DNA of 8,132 bases, from contig WGBH01000287.1 of NCBI GenBank assembly GCA_015494435.1, positions 1 through 8,132 of the forward strand, read 5' to 3'. Both the position numbers and the translations under genes were made by a program. Positions 1 through 6,740 of the stretch are shown one piece after another; positions within the stretch are counted from its first letter, which is position 1, and the number at the start of each line of letters is the position of its first letter. Under the pieces are notes generated by a model. The model saw only the letters and a list, made by a program, of their open reading frames with translations, made no database searches and was not told the origin of the DNA. Source of the DNA: Thiotrichaceae bacterium (GTDB taxonomy: Bacteria; Pseudomonadota; Gammaproteobacteria; Thiotrichales; Thiotrichaceae).

Positions 1-37
1 AGCCCCATAGGGCTAAAATTTAGCTTAATGAAAGCTA

Positions 38-65
38 TTGACATGAATAAGTAGTTATCTAATAC
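38..65 (+). promoter_or_regulatory. Possible sigma-70 promoter
   Basis: A perfect consensus -35 hexamer TTGACA sits at 38-43. The best -10 candidate at suitable spacing is TAATAC at 60-65 (16-base spacer), which matches the consensus poorly. The only gene it could serve is the DUF302 gene starting at 236, which would give a leader of roughly 160 bases. The weak -10 makes this tentative. The AT-rich stretch at 120-180 could equally hold the real promoter. Confidence 0.25.
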
Positions 66-95
66 CTTTGTCGATGTTAGGTCGGTGAAGGTATT
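61..95 (+). promoter_or_regulatory. Leader hairpin upstream of the DUF302 gene
   Basis: An 8-bp perfect inverted repeat (AATACCTT at 61-68, AAGGTATT at 88-95) continues inward. There are three G-U pairs (69/87, 70/86, 71/85) and then three Watson-Crick pairs (72-74 with 82-84), closing on a 7-base loop. As + strand RNA this is one uninterrupted 14-bp stem. On the minus strand the three G-U pairs become A-C mismatches, so the structure is specific to + strand RNA. It lies about 140 bases before the start codon at 236 and has no U-run after it, so it is not an intrinsic terminator. It could be a 5'-leader element, a small RNA, or a DNA operator. No known riboswitch class is recognised. Confidence 0.4.
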
Positions 96-235
96 CATCA
101 AGCTATTTATAGTACGAATTTTTGTAAAAATTTAATCAAAAATATTTTTAAAATCAATATCTTTAATTAGTATTTATGGGGCGTGTTTGTTTCTAAGACG
201 ATAAAGATATTCTAAAAATGGGCTAGGAGCGGAAT

Positions 236-811
236 ATGAAAATTTTATGGAATTTATTGGCAGTTATTGGTTTAGTCGCATTGATTGCTGGAGGCTTTGC
301 TTATAAAGAAGTTGCCGCTTTTAATGAACTTGATCCTGGAGCTAAAAAAGTTTACTGGAATATGTGGACTAAAATCAAAGAAACAGGCAACTCGGCAGAT
401 GCAACGGTATGGAAAAAACCATTAGCAGAGGGTGTTAGCCCAGCGGATGCTGAAGAAGCAATGGACTCAGCGGCTGTGGAGCTTGGTATTTTAGCCGTGG
501 GTAAACTACCGCTTTCTACTCAGGTCGAAAAAATGACAGGGAAGAAGCAACGATTCTTGAAAATTTTCCAATATTGTAACCCTATCACCGCAATGACAAT
601 GGTAGATCATAGTGATGCATTTTCCGCTTATTTACCTTGTCGTATTTCAATGATTGAAGATAAGCAAGGTAAGTTTTGGCTGTACGCACTGGATATGGAT
701 ATGATGATTTCAGGTGGAAAAACCCTTCCTCCTAAGCTCTTGAAAGAAGCGACTAAAGTTAAAAAAGTTATGCTAGCGATTATGGAGCGTGGTGCAACAG
801 GCGAATTCTAA
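236..811 (+). CDS. Membrane-anchored DUF302-domain protein
   Basis: A 191-residue protein. Residues 1-22 form an N-terminal hydrophobic segment after a short MK start, fitting a signal anchor (or uncleaved signal) that would place the rest in the periplasm. Residues about 65-190 look like a DUF302 domain: the family's paired signature QYCNP (Cys114) and LPCRI (Cys135), followed by a stretch of acidic and aromatic strands, is clear. The function of DUF302 is not established. From memory, close relatives with the same 'AFSAYLPCR' and 'LYALDMDMMI' blocks occur in sulfur-oxidising gammaproteobacteria, but I infer no reaction. The start is supported by an AGGAG ribosome site at 225-229, six bases before ATG. 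It is a single-gene unit: a strong terminator follows 36 bases after the stop, and the next gene is convergent. Confidence 0.8.
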   Translation: MKILWNLLAVIGLVALIAGGFAYKEVAAFNELDPGAKKVYWNMWTKIKETGNSADATVWKKPLAEGVSPADAEEAMDSAAVELGILAVGKLPLSTQVEKMTGKKQRFLKIFQYCNPITAMTMVDHSDAFSAYLPCRISMIEDKQGKFWLYALDMDMMISGGKTLPPKLLKEATKVKKVMLAIMERGATGEF

Positions 812-846
812 TTAAATGATTTCATGCACGTTACTTGGAAGTTTCT

Positions 847-877
847 AAGCCAAACAACTATTTGTTTGGCTTTTTTT
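847..877 (+). terminator. Intrinsic terminator of the DUF302 gene
   Basis: A perfect 11-bp stem (847-857 with 862-872, core GCCAAACA/TGTTTGGC) closes on the 4-base loop CTAT, and a run of seven T at 871-877 follows. The T-run is only on the + strand side, so it ends the gene at 236-811. The opposite strand reads into TTAGAAAC, so it is not a good terminator for the convergent minus-strand gene ending at 953. Confidence 0.9.
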
Positions 878-952
878 GTTTCACTCATTCCTAAATTTAT
901 TTGGAAATGTAGAATGGGGCATTTATTCTTTGTACTTGCATAATCCCTTAAT

Positions 953-1462
953 TCAACTATCTTCTTTGTATGCAATAATTTCAATACGTTTAATGGGTTG
1001 TCTTTTTAATTGTTGTGCGTTTATTTCGTAGTCAATCATCTTCTGTCTAATCAACAATAAAATAGTGGCATAGAGTATTGCACAATGCGCCCCTACCCAT
1101 AAATATAAGCCAATATCATTGGCAATAATGGCAATATTTTCTTTACTGTTGCCAAAGGGTATTTGATCAAATAAAAAGCTATCAGTGGCTAATAATAAAG
1201 AAAATAAGGCGATGATAAAGGCTCTCAAGGGGTGTTTGAACATCAATAAAATCACTAATAAGGACAATAGATTAGCATACCAGCCGAATTGAAAAATGGC
1301 GAATCCCATCCAACCCATGGCGAAAACCCAATAGCCTTTTATACTGTGTGTTTCTGTTATAAATACAGTTTCAAATAATGACGCAAGAAATAAAAATGCA
1401 CCTAGCCCGATAAGAATAATGGCACTGATTTTTAATATGGCTAATCGAATATCTTTTCTCAT
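953..1462 (-). CDS. Small multi-spanning membrane protein, unknown function
   Basis: A 169-residue, very hydrophobic protein that I do not recognise. The chain starts with a basic MRKDIR stretch. Hydrophobic segments follow at about residues 8-31, 44-75 (long enough for two short helices), 78-97 and 117-138, so four or five membrane spans. It ends in a charged tail rich in Lys, Arg and Glu (about 140-169), probably cytoplasmic. A longer frame begins at a TTG at 1489, but nothing resembling a ribosome site precedes it. The AAGGAG at 1477-1482 lies inside that extension and fits the ATG at 1462 better, although its 14-base spacing is long. The gene lies about 98 bases downstream of tmcA on the same strand and may be read through from it. 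No terminator of its own is visible. Confidence 0.6.
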   Translation of the reverse strand: MRKDIRLAILKISAIILIGLGAFLFLASLFETVFITETHSIKGYWVFAMGWMGFAIFQFGWYANLLSLLVILLMFKHPLRAFIIALFSLLLATDSFLFDQIPFGNSKENIAIIANDIGLYLWVGAHCAILYATILLLIRQKMIDYEINAQQLKRQPIKRIEIIAYKEDS

Positions 1463-1524
1463 ATCTTGGTTGAAATCTCCTTGGAGCAATAGATGTTTAC
1501 TTATTAAATTTCATCTTGATGACG

Positions 1525-1541
1525 AAAAAGCTGAAGCTTTC
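1525..1541 (-). terminator. Weak possible terminator after tmcA
   Basis: On the minus strand a short stem (AAAGC, loop TTCA, GCTTT, extendable by one G-U pair) runs into five consecutive T. It lies 20 bases after the tmcA stop. The stem is short and A-T rich, so it would be leaky at best and may only reduce transcription into the downstream membrane-protein gene. Confidence 0.3.
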
Positions 1542-1560
1542 ACTCCTTGTTATCAGGAAA

Positions 1561-3654
1561 TTATTTATTTGAAAAACTATCATTGAGCTTTTTGACTGCC
1601 TGTCTTAATAATTTAATAGCTTGTTTTTTGCCCGTTAGATGGGTTGATTTTGCTAATGATTGCCATGGCTGTTTTTGCAATACTTTAGCTATAAGAATCT
1701 GTAACTCATCCGATGTCAAGTGAGTTACTTTAATTGGTTGGGATAAGCAGGATAAAGTTAGTTTATAAATGCTTATAATACTACTTTCATAGCCACGTCG
1801 TTGATCACAAAACCCCTTTAGAGCATATTGCTCATTTTCATTTAATACTTGTTTGATCTGTTTTATTGACAAAGAAAAAAAGGAAGTTTGAAACAAGGCA
1901 ATTACTAAAGTAGCCTCTAACTCACGTAAAGGATCAGCGAGTAATAAAGGCAGGGATTGTTTAAAATGATTTTGTGCCTCTAAGGTAAGTGATTGCGCCT
2001 TTGTCTTTAACGCTTGCAGCATAATAATAGAATGCGTGCCACTGCTGGCATCACGCTTCATGCCGATTTGTACCGTTTTGAAATTTGCTTTACGCCAAAA
2101 AGCGATTAGTTTAGGCGTTGCCCCAAAGCTGCTTGCAATATAATCCGCCTTATTGTTTTGTTTTGAATAATCAATCAAATAGCTTAATAAATAGCTTCCA
2201 ATGCCTTTGCCTTGTAACTTTGGATGTACTGCAATACGCATAATGCGATTGGCATAATAACAAGGTGCATTTTTAATGCCGACATGGGTCGCTAATAATT
2301 GTGGGACTAAATGCCCTTGAGGACGACGTTTACCATGATAGATTTCTGTTGCTAACTCCTGACTCAAACCACCTTCTTGTACCATCACTGCGGTTGCAAT
2401 GAGATATTCTTGAGGCTGTAAAATAAAAATCTGATACTGTGGGTCATCGAGTAAGCGGACTAAATCAGAAGGACGGGTTTGATAATGTGCGTTGACTAAT
2501 AAACCAAAAATCTGCCGTAATAATGCCTCATTATGTAGTAATTCCTGTTGCTTTACGCGCCTTGGCTTATCGTTAGTAAATGCAGTTTTGTTTGACTTAA
2601 TCGCGTTGAAATAAGAAGAGGGCGGTTGTATTGCACTATCAGTCTTTAATAATAAAGCATCAAAAGTGAAATTTTCTAAAGGATCATTAGCACACCAGCG
2701 GAAGGGTTGTTCTAAGCGTGCGCTTTTCCATTGTGGGCAAATTTCATCCAATAGAGTCCGAAAACGAATCGCAAAACCGCGTCCACTGCCTTCATAACCG
2801 TGTTCAGTGCTTGCAAAAATAAGCCGAGAATGCTGTTGAATAAAATCTTTTAGCATTGCAAGTGGGAGACCTGCGGCTTCATCCACTAAGACTAAATTCG
2901 CTTTTGGTTTTTGTCGATGCAGTTCATCAGGGGATAGAAAATGCAAACCTTGTAGTAACTGTTCTGTATTAGGGTATTCTTTAAGGGCTAAAGATGCGGC
3001 ATTAAAAAGTGCATTGGCTATTGTTCGACTCGGTGCAGTCACAATAATACAGCCAATATTTTGTTGTAATAAATGGGCTGCCAACTTACCTAGTAAAGTT
3101 GATTTTCCGCGTCCACGATCAGAGGTTAAAACTAAAGGGCGACGGCGATGCCCTCGCACAACACGCAACATGGCATTAAACACGTTCTTTTGTTCGTTAC
3201 TGAGTTTTTGATTATATGTGGCTGAGTCGGTAAGCTGATGACAAGCGGGAGGCGGGCGCTTATCCTTATGATAAAATAAGACCGAATTTTGCGCTTTTAA
3301 TAAACGAATAAAACGCTGTAAAAAATAACTCTTCCTCCCCCATTGGTCTAAATCAGGGGTTAATAAAATTAAATAGCCCCCGCCAATAATCGTCCCCGTT
3401 ACCGCAGCAAAAGCATTGGCATCAAAGGCGATTGTGTTTTTATTATCAGGGTGTGCATTAAAGACGACTGCCTGAAATTGCTGACCGAGTAAGGTAGTTG
3501 CTTTATTAATTGCCAGTGTCTGCTGTGCTTCAAAGGGCGTATTGCTTAGCCACAGCGTATCAATGTTGAGGCTAAAATCCTTCGCTATTTGGCAACAGTG
3601 TTTAAGTGATCCACTAATAACAATGAGTTTTCGCGGGAGAGACTTCCTATTCAA
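1561..3654 (-). CDS. tmcA: tRNA(Met) cytidine acetyltransferase TmcA
   Basis: TmcA makes N4-acetylcytidine at wobble position 34 of elongator tRNA-Met, using acetyl-CoA and ATP hydrolysis, which guards against misreading AUA codons. The 697 residues fit the family (E. coli, 671). The order is an N-terminal domain (about 8-130); a helicase-like ATPase with Walker A GRGKS (181-185), Walker B LVLVDEAAG (254-262, Asp258-Glu259) and GYEGSGRGF (286-294); a GNAT acetyltransferase with the acetyl-CoA loop QGKGIG (481-486); and a C-terminal tRNA-binding tail. The blocks NAHYQTRPSDL, EGGLSQEL and ASSG also match E. coli TmcA from memory. The start is TTG, preceded by no clear ribosome site, 18 bases after the dapD stop, so translation may depend on coupling to dapD. 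No ATG lies near the N-terminus, and homology begins almost at once (RKLIVISGS), so a downstream start is unlikely. Confidence 0.96.
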   Translation of the reverse strand: MNRKSLPRKLIVISGSLKHCCQIAKDFSLNIDTLWLSNTPFEAQQTLAINKATTLLGQQFQAVVFNAHPDNKNTIAFDANAFAAVTGTIIGGGYLILLTPDLDQWGRKSYFLQRFIRLLKAQNSVLFYHKDKRPPPACHQLTDSATYNQKLSNEQKNVFNAMLRVVRGHRRRPLVLTSDRGRGKSTLLGKLAAHLLQQNIGCIIVTAPSRTIANALFNAASLALKEYPNTEQLLQGLHFLSPDELHRQKPKANLVLVDEAAGLPLAMLKDFIQQHSRLIFASTEHGYEGSGRGFAIRFRTLLDEICPQWKSARLEQPFRWCANDPLENFTFDALLLKTDSAIQPPSSYFNAIKSNKTAFTNDKPRRVKQQELLHNEALLRQIFGLLVNAHYQTRPSDLVRLLDDPQYQIFILQPQEYLIATAVMVQEGGLSQELATEIYHGKRRPQGHLVPQLLATHVGIKNAPCYYANRIMRIAVHPKLQGKGIGSYLLSYLIDYSKQNNKADYIASSFGATPKLIAFWRKANFKTVQIGMKRDASSGTHSIIMLQALKTKAQSLTLEAQNHFKQSLPLLLADPLRELEATLVIALFQTSFFSLSIKQIKQVLNENEQYALKGFCDQRRGYESSIISIYKLTLSCLSQPIKVTHLTSDELQILIAKVLQKQPWQSLAKSTHLTGKKQAIKLLRQAVKKLNDSFSNK

Positions 3655-3672
3655 CTCGCTAGTGTAGAGCGA

Positions 3673-4569
3673 TTAATCATTATTATGCAAATCAGCATTT
3701 AAACCACCCCACAGTCCTGCATTAATTGCGATTGCTTCAATAGCACCTGTTTGGCTATGGCGGCGATACAGCAGTCCTGATCTGCCTGATAATTCACGCG
3801 CAGAAACAATCTCACCTTCAGGGGTTCTGACCTTTGAACCTGCGGTTAAGTATAAGCCTGATTCCACAATACATTCATCACCGAGTGAAATACCCAAACC
3901 AGCATTTGCACCTAATAGGCTTTTCTTACCAATGGAAATGACTTGTTTACCACCGCCTGAGAGCGTTCCCATAATAGAGGCACCGCCGCCAATATCCGAG
4001 CCATCGGCTACTAAAACGCCTGCGCTAATGCGCCCTTCAACCATTGAATTACCCAATGTTCCTGCATTAAAGTTAATAAAACCTTCATGCATTACGGTTG
4101 TACCCGATGCCACATGCGCGCCTAGTCTGACACGATCTGCATCACCAATTCTAACCCCTTCTGGAATCACATAATCGGTCATACGTGGGAATTTATCGAT
4201 AGAGGTGATATTAAGTTGTGTATTTTCCTCAGCAATTAAACCGCGCAAAGTTTCTACGGTTGAAGGCAATACAGGGCCTGCGGATGTCCATGCAATATTG
4301 GGTAAAAGTCCAAAAATACCCTCAAGATTAATTTCATGCGGTTTAACTTCGCATTCTGACAGTAAATGCAATCTTAAATACACATCTTCAGTGCTAAGGG
4401 CAGGTGTGTTGATATCAATCTCAAGCTCAATAAAGTCACTTTTGATTAAACCAACTTTTTGCGCCAAACAGCTGCGCGCTATTTTTTTATTTGAACGTGG
4501 AAACCAAGTATCAATGGTTGAACCACTTGCAACGTCTATATATCGATGTCCGATACGCTTAATTGTCAT
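3673..4569 (-). CDS. dapD: Tetrahydrodipicolinate N-succinyltransferase DapD
   Basis: DapD transfers succinyl from succinyl-CoA to tetrahydrodipicolinate in the succinylase route to meso-diaminopimelate and lysine, in the cytoplasm as a trimer. The 298 residues show an N-terminal alpha/beta part (LKLHLL-like block at 64-70, then KPHEINLEGIFGLLPNIAW at 76-94). A left-handed beta-helix of hexapeptide repeats follows from about 135 to 245 (VRIGDADRVRLGAHV, MVEGRISAGVLVADGSDIGG, MGTLSGGG, LLGANAGLGISLGD), then a C-terminal tail. The MVEGR block (Glu178) carries the glutamate that I recall as catalytic in this subgroup. It resembles the Pseudomonas and Mycobacterium type, not the E. coli type. It is shorter than the Pseudomonas protein (about 344), mostly at the N-terminus. 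The ATG has AAGGAA at 4576-4581, six bases upstream. tmcA follows after 18 bases. Confidence 0.95.
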   Translation of the reverse strand: MTIKRIGHRYIDVASGSTIDTWFPRSNKKIARSCLAQKVGLIKSDFIELEIDINTPALSTEDVYLRLHLLSECEVKPHEINLEGIFGLLPNIAWTSAGPVLPSTVETLRGLIAEENTQLNITSIDKFPRMTDYVIPEGVRIGDADRVRLGAHVASGTTVMHEGFINFNAGTLGNSMVEGRISAGVLVADGSDIGGGASIMGTLSGGGKQVISIGKKSLLGANAGLGISLGDECIVESGLYLTAGSKVRTPEGEIVSARELSGRSGLLYRRHSQTGAIEAIAINAGLWGGLNADLHNND

Positions 4570-4591
4570 TTTTTATTCCTTAAAACTTTAT

Positions 4592-4672
4592 AGAGGATGA
4601 AATTTGGCGCTTGATTCTAGCGACATATGATAAGGTGCGCTAGTTCTTTGCTGATCCTGTATAGAATCCTCT
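4592..4672 (-). promoter_or_regulatory. Nested inverted repeats upstream of dapD
   Basis: The 120-base gap between the glnS stop and the dapD start holds two inverted repeats, one inside the other. The outer pair is AGAGGAT/ATCCTCT (4592-4598 with 4666-4672). The inner pair is CTAGCG/CGCTAG (4617-4622 with 4638-4643, 15-base loop, extendable by two pairs past a single bulged base). No T-run follows either arm, so it is not a simple terminator of glnS. It may be an operator, or a leader fold just before the dapD ribosome site. Nothing resembles a lysine riboswitch, and no clear -35/-10 pair was found in the gap. Confidence 0.25.
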
Positions 4673-4689
4673 CATTGCTTGGCATTTCT

Positions 4690-6369
4690 TTAAGCCTTGC
4701 GTTCCCAAGTATCACGTAATCCAATGGTACGATTGAATATCTTTCTCTCATCGCTTGAATACTTAGTATCTAATATAAAATAGCCTTCACGTTCAAATTG
4801 ATAATGATCTTTCACGGTTGCATTTTTCAATCCAATCTCGCCTTTACAGCCTGTTAAAACTTCCAAACTATTCGGATTAATAGAATCTAAAAAGTCTTTA
4901 CCTGCTGCATCAGGGGCTTCTTCGGTAAACAGACGATCATAAAGACGCACTTCGCAATCAATATGGTCAGTTGCACAAACCCAGTGAATAACGCCTTTCG
5001 CTTTAATCCCATCAGCAGGGTTCTTACCCACCGTATCTTCAATAATACGTGCATGAACCTCAATAATATTGCCATCATCATCTTTAATCGCCGCATCCGC
5101 TTCAATAATATAGCTATTGCGTAAACGTACCCGTTTGCCAATCACAAGACGTTTGTATTTTTTATTCGCTACCTCTCTAAAATCATCCTGATCAATTAAT
5201 ATTTCACGCGAGAAGGGCAGGGTGCGTGTGCCTAAATCATCGCGATTAGGATGGCTAGGAGCTATCATTTGCTCTTTTTTATCATCAGGATAATTGGTCA
5301 AAATAACCTTTAAAGGATGTAAGACACACATAGCACGCTGTGCATTTTCATTCAGATCATTACGAATCGCGTATTCCAACATACTGACATCAACCACGCC
5401 ATCAACACGGGTTACGCCAGCCATATCACAAAATTGACGTATAGATTTAGGCGTAAAACCCCGACGACGCATCCCTGAAATAGTCGGCAAGCGTGGATCA
5501 TCCCAACCGTCTACATGCTTTTCATCCACTAGTAATTTCAGCTTGCGTTTACTGGTAATAGTGTAATTAACATTTAAGCGTGAAAATTCATACTGATGCG
5601 GTGTCGAAGGGACAGGTAGATTATTAATAAACCAATCGTAAACGGGACGATGTTCTTCAAACTCTAAAGTACAAATCGAATGCGAAATACCTTCAATCGC
5701 ATCACCTTGTCCATGTGCATAGTCATAAGAAGGATAAATACACCATTTATCCCCCGTTTGGTGATGAGCCATTTTTTTTATACGGTAAATAACAGGATCA
5801 CGCATTTGCATATTCGGATGACTCATATCAATCTTAACTCGCAAAGAACAAGCCCCTTCCTCCAGCTCACCTAAGCGCATTTTTTCAAATAACGCTAGAT
5901 TCTCCTCCACAGAGCGACTTCTATAAGGACTATCTTGCCCTGCTTGGGTTAAATTACCACGGTATTGACGCATTTCTTCTTGGTTTAAATCACATACATA
6001 GGCTTTATTTTCCTTAATTAGAAAAATCGCCCAGTCATATAATTGATCAAAATAATCAGAGGTGAAACGCACCTCACCATCCCACTCAAATCCTAACCAA
6101 TGAATATCCTCTTTAATCGAATCGACATATTCCACTTCTTCTTTAGCAGGATTGGTATCATCAAACCGTAAATGACAAGTCCCACCAAATTGTTTGGCAA
6201 GACCAAAATTTAAACAAATAGACTTTGCATGACCAATATGTAAATAACCATTTGGTTCAGGCGGAAAGCGAGTGGTTATTTTATTAACAGCACCCTTTGC
6301 AAGATCGTTAGTGATGATCTTCTCGATAAAGTTTAAAGGCTTATCATTAGATTTATTATTTTCAGGCAT
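4690..6369 (-). CDS. glnS: Glutaminyl-tRNA synthetase GlnS
   Basis: GlnS charges tRNA-Gln with glutamine in the cytoplasm. The 559 residues match the usual bacterial length (E. coli, 554). Class I signatures are plain: PPEPNGYLHIGHAKS (36-50, HIGH at 44-47) and the KMSKS-equivalent TSKRK (272-276), where E. coli has MSKRK. The catalytic core also shows LRFDDTNP (67-74), HHQTGDKWCIYP (202-213) and LEFEEHRPVYDW (235-246). The anticodon-binding C-terminal beta-barrels fill the last 200 or so residues. Strong agreement with E. coli GlnS in DPRLPTISGMRRRG and DLNENAQRAM separates it from GltX and from the small GluQ-type proteins. The start is ATG. Upstream there is only a weak purine-rich AGAAGAAG. 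It is the first gene of the minus-strand run toward dapD. Confidence 0.98.
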   Translation of the reverse strand: MPENNKSNDKPLNFIEKIITNDLAKGAVNKITTRFPPEPNGYLHIGHAKSICLNFGLAKQFGGTCHLRFDDTNPAKEEVEYVDSIKEDIHWLGFEWDGEVRFTSDYFDQLYDWAIFLIKENKAYVCDLNQEEMRQYRGNLTQAGQDSPYRSRSVEENLALFEKMRLGELEEGACSLRVKIDMSHPNMQMRDPVIYRIKKMAHHQTGDKWCIYPSYDYAHGQGDAIEGISHSICTLEFEEHRPVYDWFINNLPVPSTPHQYEFSRLNVNYTITSKRKLKLLVDEKHVDGWDDPRLPTISGMRRRGFTPKSIRQFCDMAGVTRVDGVVDVSMLEYAIRNDLNENAQRAMCVLHPLKVILTNYPDDKKEQMIAPSHPNRDDLGTRTLPFSREILIDQDDFREVANKKYKRLVIGKRVRLRNSYIIEADAAIKDDDGNIIEVHARIIEDTVGKNPADGIKAKGVIHWVCATDHIDCEVRLYDRLFTEEAPDAAGKDFLDSINPNSLEVLTGCKGEIGLKNATVKDHYQFEREGYFILDTKYSSDERKIFNRTIGLRDTWERKA

Positions 6370-6407
6370 AATTTAGCTTCTTCTAGTAGATATTTTAACA
6401 GCGCAAT

Positions 6408-6436
6408 AGTATACCTTTATATTAGGGTGACATAAG
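6408..6436 (-). promoter_or_regulatory. Possible glnS promoter
   Basis: On the minus strand a TATACT -10 hexamer (6408-6413, five of six consensus bases) lies about 40 bases before the glnS ATG. At 17-base spacing the -35 position reads CTTATG (6431-6436), a poor match, so any activity would rest on the -10. The surrounding sequence is A-T rich. The placement between the 117-bp repeats and glnS makes it the most sensible site for a glnS start, but it is only a pattern match. Confidence 0.3.
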
Positions 6437-6480
6437 AGCTATTTTAAAGCGTTATAATTTGCCAGTTTTTTAGGTTGTTA

Positions 6481-6503
6481 GATGGGTTTTGTAAAGCCGT
6501 CTG
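6481..6503. repeat. Degenerate partial copy of the 117-bp repeat
   Basis: The stretch beginning GATGGGTTTTGTAAAGCCGT mirrors the first 23 bases of the hairpin part of the full units (GACGGGTTTTGTAAACCCGT) with scattered changes. It sits directly before the first full unit. The two changes within the stem arms leave it a poorer hairpin than in the intact copies. It is best read as the decayed end of a further repeat. Confidence 0.5.
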
Positions 6504-6620
6504 AGCTGGACGGGTTTTGTAAACTCGTCCATACGTTTAGCTTAAACGTAATAAAGCCTCACAGTTTCCTGCAAGACTTCTTTAAAACGTTTCAACGGGG
6601 TTAAAAACCCCGTCGGGCTA
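6504..6620. repeat. 117-bp tandem repeat, unit 1
   Basis: First of two head-to-tail units that differ at four of 117 positions. It contains three stem-loops. Hairpin A (6508-6530, GGACGGGTTT loop TGT) has one G-U pair at 6513/6525 when read on the + strand. Hairpin B (6532-6550, TACGTTTA, loop GCT, TAAACGTA) is a perfect 8-bp stem in this copy. Hairpin C (6595-6613, ACGGGGTT, loop AAA, AACCCCGT) is a perfect 8-bp stem. The spacer between B and C (about 6551-6594) has no obvious structure. No open reading frame or transposase-like sequence is contained. The element resembles REP/BIME-type intergenic repeats in character, but I do not recognise the family. Confidence 0.9.
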
Positions 6621-6737
6621 AGCTGGACGGGTTTTGTAAACCCGTCCATACATTTAGCTTAAACGCAATAAAGCCTCACAGTTTCCTGCAAGACTTCTTT
6701 AAAACGTTTCAACGGGGTTAAAAACCCCGTCGGGTTA
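6621..6737. repeat. 117-bp tandem repeat, unit 2
   Basis: Second unit, directly abutting unit 1 and ending three bases before the stop codon of the minus-strand secreted-protein gene. It differs from unit 1 at 6642 (C for T), 6652 (A for G), 6666 (C for T) and 6735 (T for C). Hairpin A (6625-6647) is a perfect 10-bp stem with loop TGT here. Hairpin B (6649-6667) is damaged by two A-C mismatches. Hairpin C (6712-6730) is perfect. Hairpin C is the first structure met by transcripts leaving the secreted-protein gene. No clean U-run follows it, so it might protect the RNA 3' end or slow polymerase, but it is not a classical terminator. Confidence 0.9.
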
Positions 6738-6740
6738 AGT

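Noticed and set aside
1..14. 5-bp hairpin AGCCC-CATA-GGGCT at the left edge, as a terminator
   Set aside because: The stem is short and followed by AAAATTT, not a T-run, and the upstream context is cut off by the window edge.
1463..1489. TTG start at 1489 for the small membrane protein
   Set aside because: No ribosome site precedes it, and the AAGGAG motif at 1477-1482 lies inside the extension, favouring the ATG at 1462.
3014..3211. 65-codon + strand frame opposite tmcA
   Set aside because: It is antisense to the Walker A region of a confidently identified tmcA, with no ribosome site or family match.
3932..4600. + strand frames opposite dapD (3932-4174 and 4205-4600)
   Set aside because: They are antisense to a well-supported dapD and show the Pro/Ser/Thr-rich composition expected of a shadow of the beta-helix repeats.
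4887..5141. 84-codon minus-strand frame inside glnS
   Set aside because: It overlaps glnS on the same strand in another frame, while glnS matches its family along the whole length.
6504..6737. CRISPR array
   Set aside because: There are only two direct repeats, of 117 bases, abutting with no spacer between them, and no cas genes are present.
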